This document shows, one piece after another, positions 22,501 to 32,830 of a DNA stretch of 64,000 bases. This DNA is from Fragilariopsis cylindrus CCMP1102 (lineage: Eukaryota; Bacillariophyta; Bacillariophyceae; Bacillariales; Bacillariaceae). Numbering within the stretch: position 1 is the first letter of the stretch; each line of letters begins with the position of its first letter. The stretch is from NCBI GenBank assembly GCA_900095095.1, contig FMBT01000448.1, positions 35,908 to 99,907 on the forward strand, given 5' to 3'. The notes under the pieces are model-generated. The model made no database searches. It saw only the letters and a list, made by a program, of their open reading frames with translations, and was not told where the DNA came from. The position numbers were made by a program, and so were the translations under genes.

Positions 22501-24529
22501 TGTCTAATCGGACTTGTCAACTCATTCATTTTTTTCCTGTTCGCACTCCTGTTATTATTAAATATTTATTACAGTACCACATCAGCCTAATGGTAATGAT
22601 TGTGGAGTATTTGTATGTTTCTTTGCATATGCTTTGTACAAATTCGTCATTGATACCAGTTATAAATTTCCAATGGATGATGCTGTTTCGGACACAGCCA
22701 AACTTGGTAACCAAATATTAAGGAATTGCTTTCCGGTAATGTCGTCATCCTCTGCATTCGCTGCCATCGAAGAGGACCCCGCTTACGCACAATTATTTCG
22801 GAAAGAAATGCAACGTTTATATACTAAGTTGCATCGATTATATCTTTCAGTTGTACAGGTGCAGAAAAAAAAGAAAGCCGCACTCAAAACTAATTCTGAC
22901 GCCCATGCTGCTTCAACGACACAAGAACCTAATCATTCGAGTACAGCTAATGTCGCAGTAAATGATGTCGCAGTGGAAGCACAAGAAGAAGAAGATAAAG
23001 ATCAAGACGAAGATCAAGAAGAAGAACCAACAGATGAAGTATTACGATCACATATTAAACGATTAATTCCATTAGTGAATTTACAATATACTGGTGTGAA
23101 AGCATTTACTAAATTATTATCAAAAGAATGTGGTGGTGCTAATCTGAAACCACGTTCAAAATTTATTGAACAAGCATTATCGGATGCGATTAATGCAATG
23201 GATGAATCGGAATCGGAAGATGAATCGGAAGATCAAGAAGAAGAACCAACAGATGAAGTATTACGATCACATATTAAACGATTAATTCCATTAGTGAATT
23301 TACAACATACTAATTGGAAAGCATTTAAAAAATTATTATCAAAAGAATGTGGTGGTGCAAATCTGAAACCACGTTCAAAATTTATTAAACAAGCATTATC
23401 GGATGCGATTAATGCAATGGATGAATCGGAATCGGAAGATGAAAAACCAGAAAAGAAAAAAAGAGCCACAGGATTATTAATGAAAAAAGAAATTTCATCA
23501 GAACTTGCCTCATTCATGGGAATATCATCCCCAGTCGTTGCTCTATCTGAAGATCAAGATATCGTAGCTCCCATCGTCCTCAACGAAGATGCTAGCGGTT
23601 TCTGCGACAGTGACAGTGACAATGAAATTCCTACTTCACCTCACAATACTAGGTTTGCTATGAAAAAACGAAAATTAGCTGAGGAAAGAAACGCTGTTTG
23701 TCCTGATGGTCTTGCGGTGGACATTAATCCGCCAGTCGTTGCTCTAGCTGAAGATCAAGACATCGTAGCTCCCATCGTCCTCAACGAAGATGCTGGCGGT
23801 TACTGCGACAGTGACAGTGACGATGAAATTTCTACTTCACCTCACAATACTAGGTTTGCTATGAAAAAACGAAAATTAGCTGAGGAAAGAAACGCTGTTT
23901 GTCCTGATGCCAAAAGGAAGAAGGCTCAGGAACTAGTGGAATCCTTGCTCCAAGGTTCGAAAGAAGCAGTGAAACGTCAAGATCGGATGGATAAAATTGA
24001 TGAGCGCAATAGCTTATTGGGTGTTGTAAACATTCAAGAATCCACTAATGATCCAAAACTATTCACTAGAAGAAATCCAGAAAATGTTCAACGCAGTCTC
24101 CTAAATTATGTTAACGAGGAACAACCAGAACGACTTTGCAATTTGACTACTTATGCTGAGTCTCTTGCGTCCATTAAATCACAACCTCGAGACGAGTTGA
24201 TAGAGGGTAATCGACAAAGAATGATCGCCCTTATAAAGAAATGGGGTGACGGTAGAACAAACCCTTACCGTAAATCAGAAAGAGATAGTATTTGCGATGT
24301 ACTATATAATATTAAAAGGTATCAAATATCACCCTCAAAAGAATTAGAGATTCCAGATCTATTTAAGTATTTTACGGAACGTATAAATCGAAGTCGAAGC
24401 GGTGCAGAAATATCGCCAGACCAACTGGACGATCTTATGGACAAGTATGGGCCTTTCAGTGAGATCGCAAAAACACCAAGAAGGAGTCCACGAGGCCAAC
24501 GTAAATCATCACCAAAAGTTGTAACTTAA
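16527..24529 (+). CDS. MULE transposase fused to Ulp1-like protease with DEK-C-like repeats (2,620 residues)
   Basis: Exons 16527..22434 and 22575..24529 (140-bp GT-AG intron). Residues 1-370 are acidic and Gln-rich. A WRKY/GCM1-type zinc element lies at about 440-495 (GCKKC...HRTTC). The DDE-like core has D634 (VADCFHYK), N696 where the second Asp is expected (FTNQGP), C725-H728 (CVIH) and E761 (NQAEF), followed by NIVEGASLATKSIGARYQPP. A CCHC zinc knuckle is at 1208-1221. The C48 protease has H1870 (GHW), D1908 (YFDSLG), Q1973 and C1979 (QPNGNDCGVF); the intron separates His/Asp from Gln/Cys. Two DEK-C-like repeats lie at about 2119-2185 and 2189-2250, and a second duplication at about 2288-2414. 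It should cut and join element ends. The role of the protease is not known. Confidence 0.88.
17280..17490 (+). repeat. 93-bp coding tandem repeat in the transposase N-terminus
   Basis: Units start at 17280, 17373 and 17466 (2.3 copies). They encode EEEPQ(G)DKDEEVQEP-type acidic repeats. The first two are nearly identical, so the duplication is recent. Confidence 0.85.
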
Positions 24530-25030
24530 CTCAGCAAACTAACGTTAATAGTTAATTATTTTTAAAGTAAAACAGTCCGTCAGTCACTCGTGCATGTTTC
24601 GTACGCTACCACAAATGCATGCAAAGTAACTACAGATAATAATGCCATTCGTGCATGTTTGTACTCAGATTCACAATCATAATTTTTATTATTTACATTT
24701 ATTAAAAAAATATCTCTTTATGCGCACAGTTTACTAGCAAAACATTACTCCAGTCGTGCATGTTTGTACTCAGATTAACATAACAATATTATTGTTTTCA
24801 CCAAAAAAAAAATCCACAACTGTGAATGAAAACAGTGCCTGGCTAGCGTAGGTACTAGTGCGTAGTGGGTATTCTCACGCATATGCTTTTGTGTTTGGCG
24901 TAGTATTTATTATATAGTAATAGTTTGTCTATTGTCATAAAATTACTTTCCACCAATTGTTTTTGCACCCAACCTATAATTTCCTATTATTTGATTTGAT
25001 TTGATTGGTATTCCGTTCCATTTTGTTATA
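24530..25030. repeat. Spacer with three copies of a 15-23-bp repeat
   Basis: CGTGCATGTTTGTACTCAGA occurs complete at about 24649 and 24754, and as a shortened variant (CGTGCATGTTTCGTAC) at about 24588. The rest is AT-rich and includes the promoter of the next gene. Confidence 0.6.
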
Positions 25031-25693
25031 ATGTCCGAAGATAGTTCTAATCCTAACTGTGATTCCCCCGTCCTAAATGAAACGACTAATTCATTGATTA
25101 CATCCTCTACGGATACTGTCTACGTAAAATCATATTTCCGAAGACGATCTAAATCGGTCCATTCGAATCCTAAGCATTCTGTACGTCCCCACCTAATGGA
25201 CCCGGCAACTTTCAAACAGGTTTTGAATACTCAGAAAGAAAATTTGGCGGAAGTCAAAGAACGTCAGAGATGTAACACAAGCATCCTGCATCACAAACAC
25301 GAGTGGAAGACTTTTTTTTCTAACAAAAAAAAAAGAAGAAGAGCAAAACCTCGGTTTGTCTGGCAAACAAAACAAATTAATCAGAACAAGGCTGAAATGG
25401 AGTTCATCAAATCAATCAACAACCTAAAAATACCAATGGAAACTGATTTTATCTGTGATAAAATTCAGAAGAATGCTACGAAATCTGATCATGAAGTTGT
25501 AGTTAATCGTGATTTGGTCCCAATGACCGAGACAAGGATGGACGTTGACAACTTTGACGATGGTCCTGATTTTGAGTCAGAACCAGAAGGTGACGACTCA
25601 ATGACGATTTCTTCTTTGAGAGAGAGTCCAACTCAGCTATTCGGAGATTCCGACCATGTGGATGACGACGAAGGTGAATTTCTGTTTGAATAG
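25031..25693 (+). CDS. Small basic/acidic nuclear-type protein, unknown function
   Basis: 220 residues from the first ATG (MSEDSSNPNCDSPV). The centre is basic, with a nuclear-localisation-like run (NKKKRRRAKPRF, residues about 97-109), and the C-terminus is strongly acidic (FDDGPDFESEPEGDDS and DDDEGEF). No domain recognised. It is transcribed in the same direction as the transposase, 500 bp downstream of it. It could be a chromatin- or DNA-associated accessory factor, but only composition supports that. Confidence 0.55.
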   Translation: MSEDSSNPNCDSPVLNETTNSLITSSTDTVYVKSYFRRRSKSVHSNPKHSVRPHLMDPATFKQVLNTQKENLAEVKERQRCNTSILHHKHEWKTFFSNKKKRRRAKPRFVWQTKQINQNKAEMEFIKSINNLKIPMETDFICDKIQKNATKSDHEVVVNRDLVPMTETRMDVDNFDDGPDFESEPEGDDSMTISSLRESPTQLFGDSDHVDDDEGEFLFE

Positions 25694-26255
25694 AAAAATC
25701 CATCAGCAATTGCAGATTGGATAATATTGGATAATATTTGATGGTTTATAGATAATATTGGATAATATTGGATGGTTTATAGACTCGTAGTTTTAAACAT
25801 GATATTGCTGTTCCTTGTTAATATATAATAATAATAAAATATTCTTAAAAATCGTATTTCTATCCATTTTAGGTCTTGGTATTAACTGGTTTAATGAGGT
25901 ACGGACCATCCTCATGAAAGCTGAGGGTTCCGTGAATTCCATTATCCTCAATTTGTTGTACGATCCTTATGTTCGTTGAGGGTATCCATGCATCTCGTTA
26001 ACAGTGTTAATGAGGAAAGTTATATGTCTCCAATTTTTGTTGTACCATCCTCATCATAGCTGAGGGTTCCGGGCCTTCCTTTATCAATGTATCGGACGTT
26101 TCGCCAAGGTGATTCGTATTTAGTCCGTCTGAGTTTACGATGCATTATTTCAAATTTGTTGTACTGTACGATCCTCATGAAAGTTGAGAGTTCCATGCAT
26201 CTGATTGTCATTGTTAATGTGGATGATAGGTTTATCATATCACGCGTAAAAAGTA
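25694..26255. repeat. Short-repeat region downstream of the small nuclear-type gene
   Basis: A (GGATAATATT)n-like array lies at 25718-25790. Four diverged units follow, spaced about 65-125 bp, each with GTAC(G/C)(A/G).CCT-(C/T)-AT...(C/G)TTGAGGGT-like sequence; the best form is CCTCATGAAAGCTGAGG, an imperfect hairpin, at about 25910, 25962, 26047 and 26172. A related copy lies at about 39277. Confidence 0.55.
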
Positions 26256-26744
26256 CCAGTTGCTCGGATGGAAGATATTCCCATTTACCCATTGCTTAGC
26301 GTTGCGTGTTATGGCAGTTACAGTTTTACGGTTCGCCGAGAACACTGTTTCCGTCAACACTGACGGAAACAGTGTTCTCGGCGAACCCCGAAGCAGTTAA
26401 TTTTAACCAATTAGAACATTCTGCCGTTTGAATAATATTTGCCGTTACACTCTGCTTTGTCGCGCGTAAAAAGTAACAGTTGCTCGGATGGAAGATATTC
26501 CCATTTACCTATTGGGTAGTTTTGCGTGGTATTATCAATCAACTCGGCGAACCACAAAGCAACTTATTTTAACCTGTTTCCGTCAACACTGACGGAAACA
26601 GTGTTCTCGGCGAACCCCGAAGCAGTTAATTTTAACCAATTAGAACATTCTGCCGTTTGAATAATATTTGCCGTTACACTCTGCTTTGTCGCGCGTAAAA
26701 AGTAACAGTTGCTCGGATGGAAGATATTCCCATTTACCTATTGG
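26256..26744. promoter_or_regulatory. Left array of the 40-bp palindromic motif (three copies)
   Basis: Copies at 26256-26295, 26476-26515 and 26705-26744 follow YCAGTWG-N7-GGAA-N4-TTCC-N7-C(C/T)A(T/C)TG(N), a diverged, inverted form of the array at 36.4-37.0 kb. They lie upstream of the H1-like gene. The two-fold symmetry suggests a dimeric binding protein. Confidence 0.6.
26330..26387. repeat. Perfect 27-bp hairpin, left copy
   Basis: Arms 26330-26356 and 26361-26387 are perfectly complementary with loop ACAC. The arm begins GGTTCGCCGAGAACACTG. A half-copy recurs at 26575-26616 and a 32-bp version at 36826-36893. Confidence 0.95.
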
Positions 26745-26803
26745 GTAGTTTTGCGTGGTATTATCAATCAACTCGGCGAACCACAAAGCAACTTATTTTA
26801 ACC
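26346..26803. repeat. 229-bp tandem duplication
   Basis: Units 26346-26574 and 26575-26803 are almost identical. Each includes half of the hairpin and one copy of the palindromic motif. A partial third unit begins at 26804 (AATTAGAACATTTTGCCG). Confidence 0.9.
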
Positions 26804-27364
26804 AATTAGAACATTTTGCCGTTACCGTTTGTTATCATTCATACATTGGTGTCAATGTGGAGTTGGTATCAGTAGCCAAGAAGGTAGATATACCGTTTTA
26901 CCTTGTGCCTAGTTTTGCGTGTTATTTTTTATTAGCTAATCGGATGGTTGGTCGACTTCGGTCAAGTATGGATGTCGATGTCGAAACCATGGTGGTACAT
27001 GACTATGAAAATGGAGCAGCAATACCGATAAAAGGGGAACTGTTCCATGTTAGCTACTTATGTATTTTGCTCGTTGTTTGCATGTTGTCCGTTAGTCGTA
27101 TATCACACATACCGTGGAAATTCATACCTCATACCGTGGAAATTCATACCTCATACCGAGGAAACTCAAACCTCAACAAAACATGTAACATTACGTCTTC
27201 CGTTGTAATGTGCGATAGTTCCACGATGAAATCAAATTTCTAGTGTCGATTCTTCCGATAATAACGTTACCAAGCACACATTTGGTACCGGTAGCTCATA
27301 AAATCTGAATGGAACACAAAACAACACAAAACTAAATAAACTATAATTGCTATTCATACACACA

Positions 27365-29340
27365 ATGGCATTACCAGATTTTCCTGAATACCCTCACGGA
27401 AAATTCGTAGTAGCAGCCGCCGCAAAAGGAGCAATTATGAATTCAGTTCAAGCCCGTTGTGCAAAGGCGGCAAAGGCGGCAAAGAATCAAACCGAAAACA
27501 AGAAGAAAAAGAAGACAAAGAAAAAGCAATTAGCATCGGCAAGGGAGGCCGAGGGCAAGGGAGAGGAAGAGGTGGAGGAAAAGGAAGGAGACCCTCCTTT
27601 CGGTATGAATGCTGATCATGGCTATAATACTTTGTACACACTAGGTACGACAATCGCTTCATGTACTTGGTCAATTTTGTCTACTGATGTTTCTGTTGCT
27701 GTTGCGGTCTTTGTTGTTCTTGGTACTGTTTGTTGTGATCAATTTTGCTGAGGTGGTTTTATTTTTCTTCTTCTTGCTTTCGGGATGTGCTTTTCTTCTT
27801 CTACGACTTGCTCACACCAATTTTTACGTATTGATTTTATAGCGGAACCACATTTGACTTGCGATCGTTGTCTAAAAACACACCCTACACGTCAGAAAAT
27901 GTTAAAGTGCAGATGTTCGATGATGATGCCGTTAGCATCTTTACCAGTATTGCATTACGTCTCACCACCACCAATCTTAAGGGAAAAAAAAAAAAATGGA
28001 TTGAAACCCGATGCGAATGTGGGTGTGACGCCTCACGTTCAATTTTTCTCCCATGATGTTATCAATAAGGATGAGGCTAAAGACGACGATTCGGATAACG
28101 ATGAGTTTTTGGTTCCTTCTGAGGAGGAGGAGGAGGAGGAGGATGGTCCTCCAAAAACATGCAAGCATAGGTCACCACCCAAATCTGATGAGAATTCTCA
28201 TACCTTAGCTACTTCTATGAGTACCGGCCGCCGTACGCGTTCTTTTACGAGTGCACACAGACGAACGACGCGTTCTGGTAAGAGTGCCACCACTTCCAAT
28301 CAAGGCACGGGAACAAAGCAGAACCGCAAGAAGCGTACACCACCACAAATTGATGACACGCAAGGCAGTGCAAAAAAGAAGAAAGAGAGTAGTGGGGGTA
28401 GTGCACACAGACGAATGACGCGTTCTGGTAAGAGTGCCACCACTTCCAATCAAGGCACGGGAACAAAGCAGAACCGCAAGAATCGTCCACCACCACAAAT
28501 TGATGACACGCAAGGCAGTGCAAAAAAGAAGAAAAAGAGTAGTGGGGGTAGTGGACCTAGGAGATTAGTCAGTTCTCATCCAGCTACACAGGCACAAGTA
28601 AAGTGCGAAACATCAGAAAGGGTATTGTATTCAGCTTTGAATAGGTTTGTAAAGGCTCAATCCATTTTAACGCCCAGTTCAGAAAAATACCGGAAAAAAT
28701 TTGAAAAAGTTCAAGCAATCGCGATTGTTATCGACGAAATGGTACAGGAACCAAATCTGGTTCAGGATGATATATATAGTAGGGAAATTCCACAGGTGAA
28801 TTTCATCGCGCCAAATAATATGACACAGGATAATTTGGGCCGTTTGCTAGTTAGATATGGGAATGCATTGCAAGGGCTTAATGCTGATGTAGGATTCGAA
28901 GTTTTCTTTACCAATTCGGGCAAAAAACAATCCGCAACTGAAGTTTTGGATAATTTGTATGGTGCAGACGCAAACTTGGAACAAAAGTATGGTCCTAAGT
29001 CCAAAAAAAACCCAAAGCAGGAACACCAGCAGCAAAGAAAGTTTCTAAGATCCAGAACTTAAAGAAGAGACCTTCTCCTAAAGCCAAAGCCAAATCACCT
29101 GCGAAGAAGAAAGTAGCAGTAGCAAAGAAAAAGACCTTGGAAGTTGAATCGGAAGAATTGACGGACTGGGATGAGGATTCTTGGTCAGAGCTGGATTCGT
29201 CCGATGCGGAAATGGCTCACCCTCCAGCTCCAGCTCCAGTTGCAAAACGCGCAACCCGTGTTAGAGCGAAAAAGGCGACCACATATAACTACGAAGAAGA
29301 TGACGATGATTCTTTCATCGACGATTCTTCTATCGACTAA
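27365..29340 (+). CDS. Histone-H1-like basic protein with internal repeats; apparent -1 frame change near the C-terminus
   Basis: Exons 27365..27602 and 27843 onward (240-bp GT-AG intron, joined in frame). Exon 1 is Lys/Ala-rich. Exon 2 opens with a Cys cluster (TCDRC...LKCRC), has an acidic run, then two 50-residue basic repeats (150-bp DNA repeat at about 28250 and 28400; RRxTRSGKSATTSNQGTGTK). A globular part follows (SERVLYSALNRFVKAQ to ATEVLDNLYGADANLEQKYG). The frame entered at 27843 stops at 29062, but the -1 frame continues with KPKAGTPAAKKVSKIQN and KAKAKSPAKKKVAVAKKK, an H1-like tail, to 29340. The change falls at A AAA AAC (29005-29011), a classic -1 slippery heptamer, within an A8 run. 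Programmed slippage and a one-base indel are both possible. Confidence 0.65.
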
Positions 29341-29518
29341 TTTGATTCGGACGATGAAGATAATTGAATACAAGACTTTAGAAACATGTCTAATCGTATT
29401 CTATAGAGACAAATAAATTACATTTACATAATCATCCGTGTCTACATCAGTAAAATAAATTAACGTTTGTGTATACAACAATACTGGCTTAACATTTTCC
29501 TACATACAATCAGTGAAA

Positions 29519-32500
29519 TTATCTATTAAGAATCTTCATGTATCTTAAAAGGGTTTTTTGACGTGCTAGACCCACCTTACAGCTTGCCTTCCAGTTCTCA
29601 TCTTCGTCCCAAACTTCTGTACTTACGTACCGAAAATGAGAACTGACAGGTAGCAGACCGAAATCCCTCCTATTCGAAAATAACCCGTACAACGCCTCTT
29701 CTGCGATATGGTAGAACGGTTCAAATTGCTCTGGGGCGTTACTTAGAGGGAATTCATACTTACGATTATTCAAACAAAGCTTGCTCGATCCGCAAAAAGC
29801 ACCTCCTGTTTTCTGGCTCGTAATAACTAGCTTGCAAAGCCAGCTCTCTACATCGGCTTCCCAAACCGGGGCATCGTTGATTTTTGATACTACGATTCCA
29901 TTTTTAAGATACAACCCCAACGTATCCAACAGATATTGATTTTTTTTTTGGGTCAGTGCCGTCAAAATTTTCTTAGTTAATGTCACTAATTTATCGCTTG
30001 CATTTTTCACTGTCGTTGAACCTACAATCATATCTAATCCTTTCTGTCCGTAACTACCAAAGTGGATTTTGTTTTTTTTCTTGTCGTAATGTATTGCGTC
30101 GTGAAACAATTCGTTCATATCACATGCAATCTGATGGCCGACAAATTTGCAATGCTTTTTCTCCGTTGCACCAATTTTTCTCTGATTGTAGCCATTACTT
30201 TCTAGTAAATTAGATAAAAGTAGAACCAGGTCGGTGTAATTAAAACCATTCTGTTTGCCTATGTTTCTACATTCCATCAGATAGGAACGCAAGTCACGCT
30301 TCACTGCTTCTAGAAACGATACATATTCTTGCACTGTACCGTACGCTGCATCACACAGACTACGATCATATAGCACAGTTACGAATCGCTCCATACCGTG
30401 TGCTCCCCTCTTAATCTTTTCAAGCATAAACCTCATGAAAGCATCCCATTTACAACTTGTTGAAGGAAGATCGAATTCGTCACATATAATATCTTCGCCT
30501 TTATAATATTGATGGAACAATTGAAACAATAAGGTACCTCCTGTTGTACGAACAACCATAATTGCCATCATTATGAACAGCATCTCGTCGGGTTGTTTTA
30601 TCGATGAAATAGAACGCCTAACATACCGGCCGGTAGATTGATCTTTCACACCAAGTTCTGTAATTATCATCATAGTAGGAATGTGGTAACAGCGAGAAAC
30701 ATTGGGGATTGGATAAGTCCCATTCACCATTCCGACCTCAAGCAATGGTAAGTATGATACTCCATTCGGATTTACTGAATATTGTTTCATTCGCGCAAAC
30801 GAAGCCAACGAAATGCGAGCTATTTGTGCAATAAGTTCCTCGATAGTAACTAAATCCTTTTTCCCGCTATTATTTTTGTGAATGCTCGAAGAAACTTTAT
30901 CCCTTTCTTTCAGTTCATTCGTTATCCACTTATTAGCAACAATTGCAGGATGGCGATCCGCAAAATCTGTGGGTGTAGAAGGAAGTCTGTCGCTCCGATT
31001 AACACCTACACCAATTCGTTCACCTTCAAACACAAAGTCCGACCAACCTTTTACTTCATATCCCGAGTAAAAACTTGGAACCAGGTTGTCTTTGTGATAA
31101 ACTTGTTCCAACTCGTACACCATGTTCCCTACTGTAGTCCACGATCCATTTACACCGTGCTTTACAAGGTGGGTGGGTTGGTCGTCGCAATGACTGTGTC
31201 CACTACATGAATACCCGCGTGCAGGTCCAACGTTAATCATCTTCTTACCTCTGCTTTTTTTATGCCCATTTGAAGTTGCCCATTTGAGGGGCACCCACAC
31301 GTCCCCAATGACAATACGATTCAGGCAAGCTGCGATCATCGATTGAGATATTTGTCCGGTATGGGCTGTTTCGCAAACCGTATTATCTACCTTTGATGTT
31401 TGTGTCATAAATGTGTTACCGTTAGCATAGTTGCCACCACTAGGGCCAACGGTGTACCTCATATCTTCAGGTTTTTGTTTATTTATTTTTTTGTACAGTT
31501 CGGTTTTGTTACTTCTGAATTTATAGACCAATTCAAAGTAAGGAAGAGCATTCATCATCATGTTCTTGTACTGGTGCTCTAAGACGATACCGTGCATATG
31601 ATTCAAGTCGTTGTGATATGTCCCAACAACGCTACTCTGGCCTCCCTTGCGTAGTTCCAACATTCCTCGAACCTTGTCTGCTTCCATTATCGTTCCTATT
31701 GGTTCCAATCTTGTGTAATAGCGAATCATTGTCTCCTTCCCTCGTTTTTTCTGAACAACATTTAGATTTTTTTTCGCTTTCATCAATGTATTGAAAACCA
31801 ATCGTGAACGTAGACTATTCACGGAACTATTCCTAGGAACTCCGAGTGCCACTGGATTTCTAATTAGTTGCGTCATTCCGACGGTATCAAGCTTCAGCGA
31901 GTCACTGGCAAAAGCCGCCTCTATGTCCTTGTCTTTTGTGTTTGTTGTCAAATTTTCCACTTCCATCGTATTAGTTGGTATTACTGTTGGATCGTCAACA
32001 AGTATTGCATCTTCCAACGGCCCATTAATATGATCCAAAGATCGAATGTAATAATTATATTTTTTTCCAACATATTTCTGCTTCAGTGTGTACCTGGAAC
32101 TTAAAGCTATTCTAGTGAATCCTTCTTCTTGCGGTCCCACCTTGTCAATCGCATGCAGACACGCATGCTGGACATTCGCGAATTGAATATGAAATCCGAT
32201 CGACTCCGTTATAATTTCTCCAACAACCTCCTTCGTTTTTCTTGAACGAAATATTAATCTGCTTTTACACTTATTATTATTCACCAACTGTTGGTTCTTA
32301 TCAAGGCATATAAAGAATGTTATAACCACCATCTCGCTTTCGTAAGGAAAATATTCGTCGGTCTGATTCGTGATCTCGGTCCCAATCATACATGTCGTGC
32401 TATTGCTGTCTGTATGCTCACCGAATCCACCTCCTCCCTTGCTGAGATTAATTTGTAACGAGTTTTGTTTCACTTTGAATATATCTGTTCCAAGCAAAGT

Positions 32501-32830
32501 CGGTATCAATTTTTTCTGGTCACCCATGTGATCGTATAGAATTTTTAATACATGATTTTGAACAATGTCAAGTAAAGGTGTCATAGCTCCCTTGATTGGC
32601 ATTGCCTGTATCGCTATTGTACCATCTCTATAACCATACTGGGTTGGATTTCGCTGACTAAAGTAACCCAAATACGTGTCCTTCTTGCTTCCACCCAACA
32701 CATCGGTTGATTTGCACATTGGTGACCTATTGATCGCATCTATCAGCTCGATCACCATTTTGGAATCGAGTATTGGTCCATTCACTACCAACACGTTGCC
32801 GGCGTGTTCCGGCTCAAGGCTGCATTTCAT
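29519..32830 (-). CDS. Large protein with N-terminal AlkB/TET-like 2-oxoglutarate/Fe(II) dioxygenase domain
   Basis: 1,103 residues from the first ATG, no intron needed. The N-terminal 260 residues carry the 2OG-Fe(II) pattern: GGGGFGEHTDSNS (H139-x-D141), a second metal His in ANVQHACLH (H222, or H226) and R240 in FTRIALSSRYTLKQ for 2OG. A second Arg (R246) lies six residues on, the same spacing as the two arginines of AlkB. AlkB and TET/JBP proteins oxidise methylated bases, so a DNA or RNA demethylase role is possible. Protein or other substrates cannot be excluded. The remaining 840 residues are not recognised; they contain a His/Cys cluster (GYSCSGHSHCDDQPTH). It ends about 180 bp from, and converges with, the H1-like gene. 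Confidence 0.72.
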   Translation of the reverse strand: MKCSLEPEHAGNVLVVNGPILDSKMVIELIDAINRSPMCKSTDVLGGSKKDTYLGYFSQRNPTQYGYRDGTIAIQAMPIKGAMTPLLDIVQNHVLKILYDHMGDQKKLIPTLLGTDIFKVKQNSLQINLSKGGGGFGEHTDSNSTTCMIGTEITNQTDEYFPYESEMVVITFFICLDKNQQLVNNNKCKSRLIFRSRKTKEVVGEIITESIGFHIQFANVQHACLHAIDKVGPQEEGFTRIALSSRYTLKQKYVGKKYNYYIRSLDHINGPLEDAILVDDPTVIPTNTMEVENLTTNTKDKDIEAAFASDSLKLDTVGMTQLIRNPVALGVPRNSSVNSLRSRLVFNTLMKAKKNLNVVQKKRGKETMIRYYTRLEPIGTIMEADKVRGMLELRKGGQSSVVGTYHNDLNHMHGIVLEHQYKNMMMNALPYFELVYKFRSNKTELYKKINKQKPEDMRYTVGPSGGNYANGNTFMTQTSKVDNTVCETAHTGQISQSMIAACLNRIVIGDVWVPLKWATSNGHKKSRGKKMINVGPARGYSCSGHSHCDDQPTHLVKHGVNGSWTTVGNMVYELEQVYHKDNLVPSFYSGYEVKGWSDFVFEGERIGVGVNRSDRLPSTPTDFADRHPAIVANKWITNELKERDKVSSSIHKNNSGKKDLVTIEELIAQIARISLASFARMKQYSVNPNGVSYLPLLEVGMVNGTYPIPNVSRCYHIPTMMIITELGVKDQSTGRYVRRSISSIKQPDEMLFIMMAIMVVRTTGGTLLFQLFHQYYKGEDIICDEFDLPSTSCKWDAFMRFMLEKIKRGAHGMERFVTVLYDRSLCDAAYGTVQEYVSFLEAVKRDLRSYLMECRNIGKQNGFNYTDLVLLLSNLLESNGYNQRKIGATEKKHCKFVGHQIACDMNELFHDAIHYDKKKNKIHFGSYGQKGLDMIVGSTTVKNASDKLVTLTKKILTALTQKKNQYLLDTLGLYLKNGIVVSKINDAPVWEADVESWLCKLVITSQKTGGAFCGSSKLCLNNRKYEFPLSNAPEQFEPFYHIAEEALYGLFSNRRDFGLLPVSSHFRYVSTEVWDEDENWKASCKVGLARQKTLLRYMKILNR

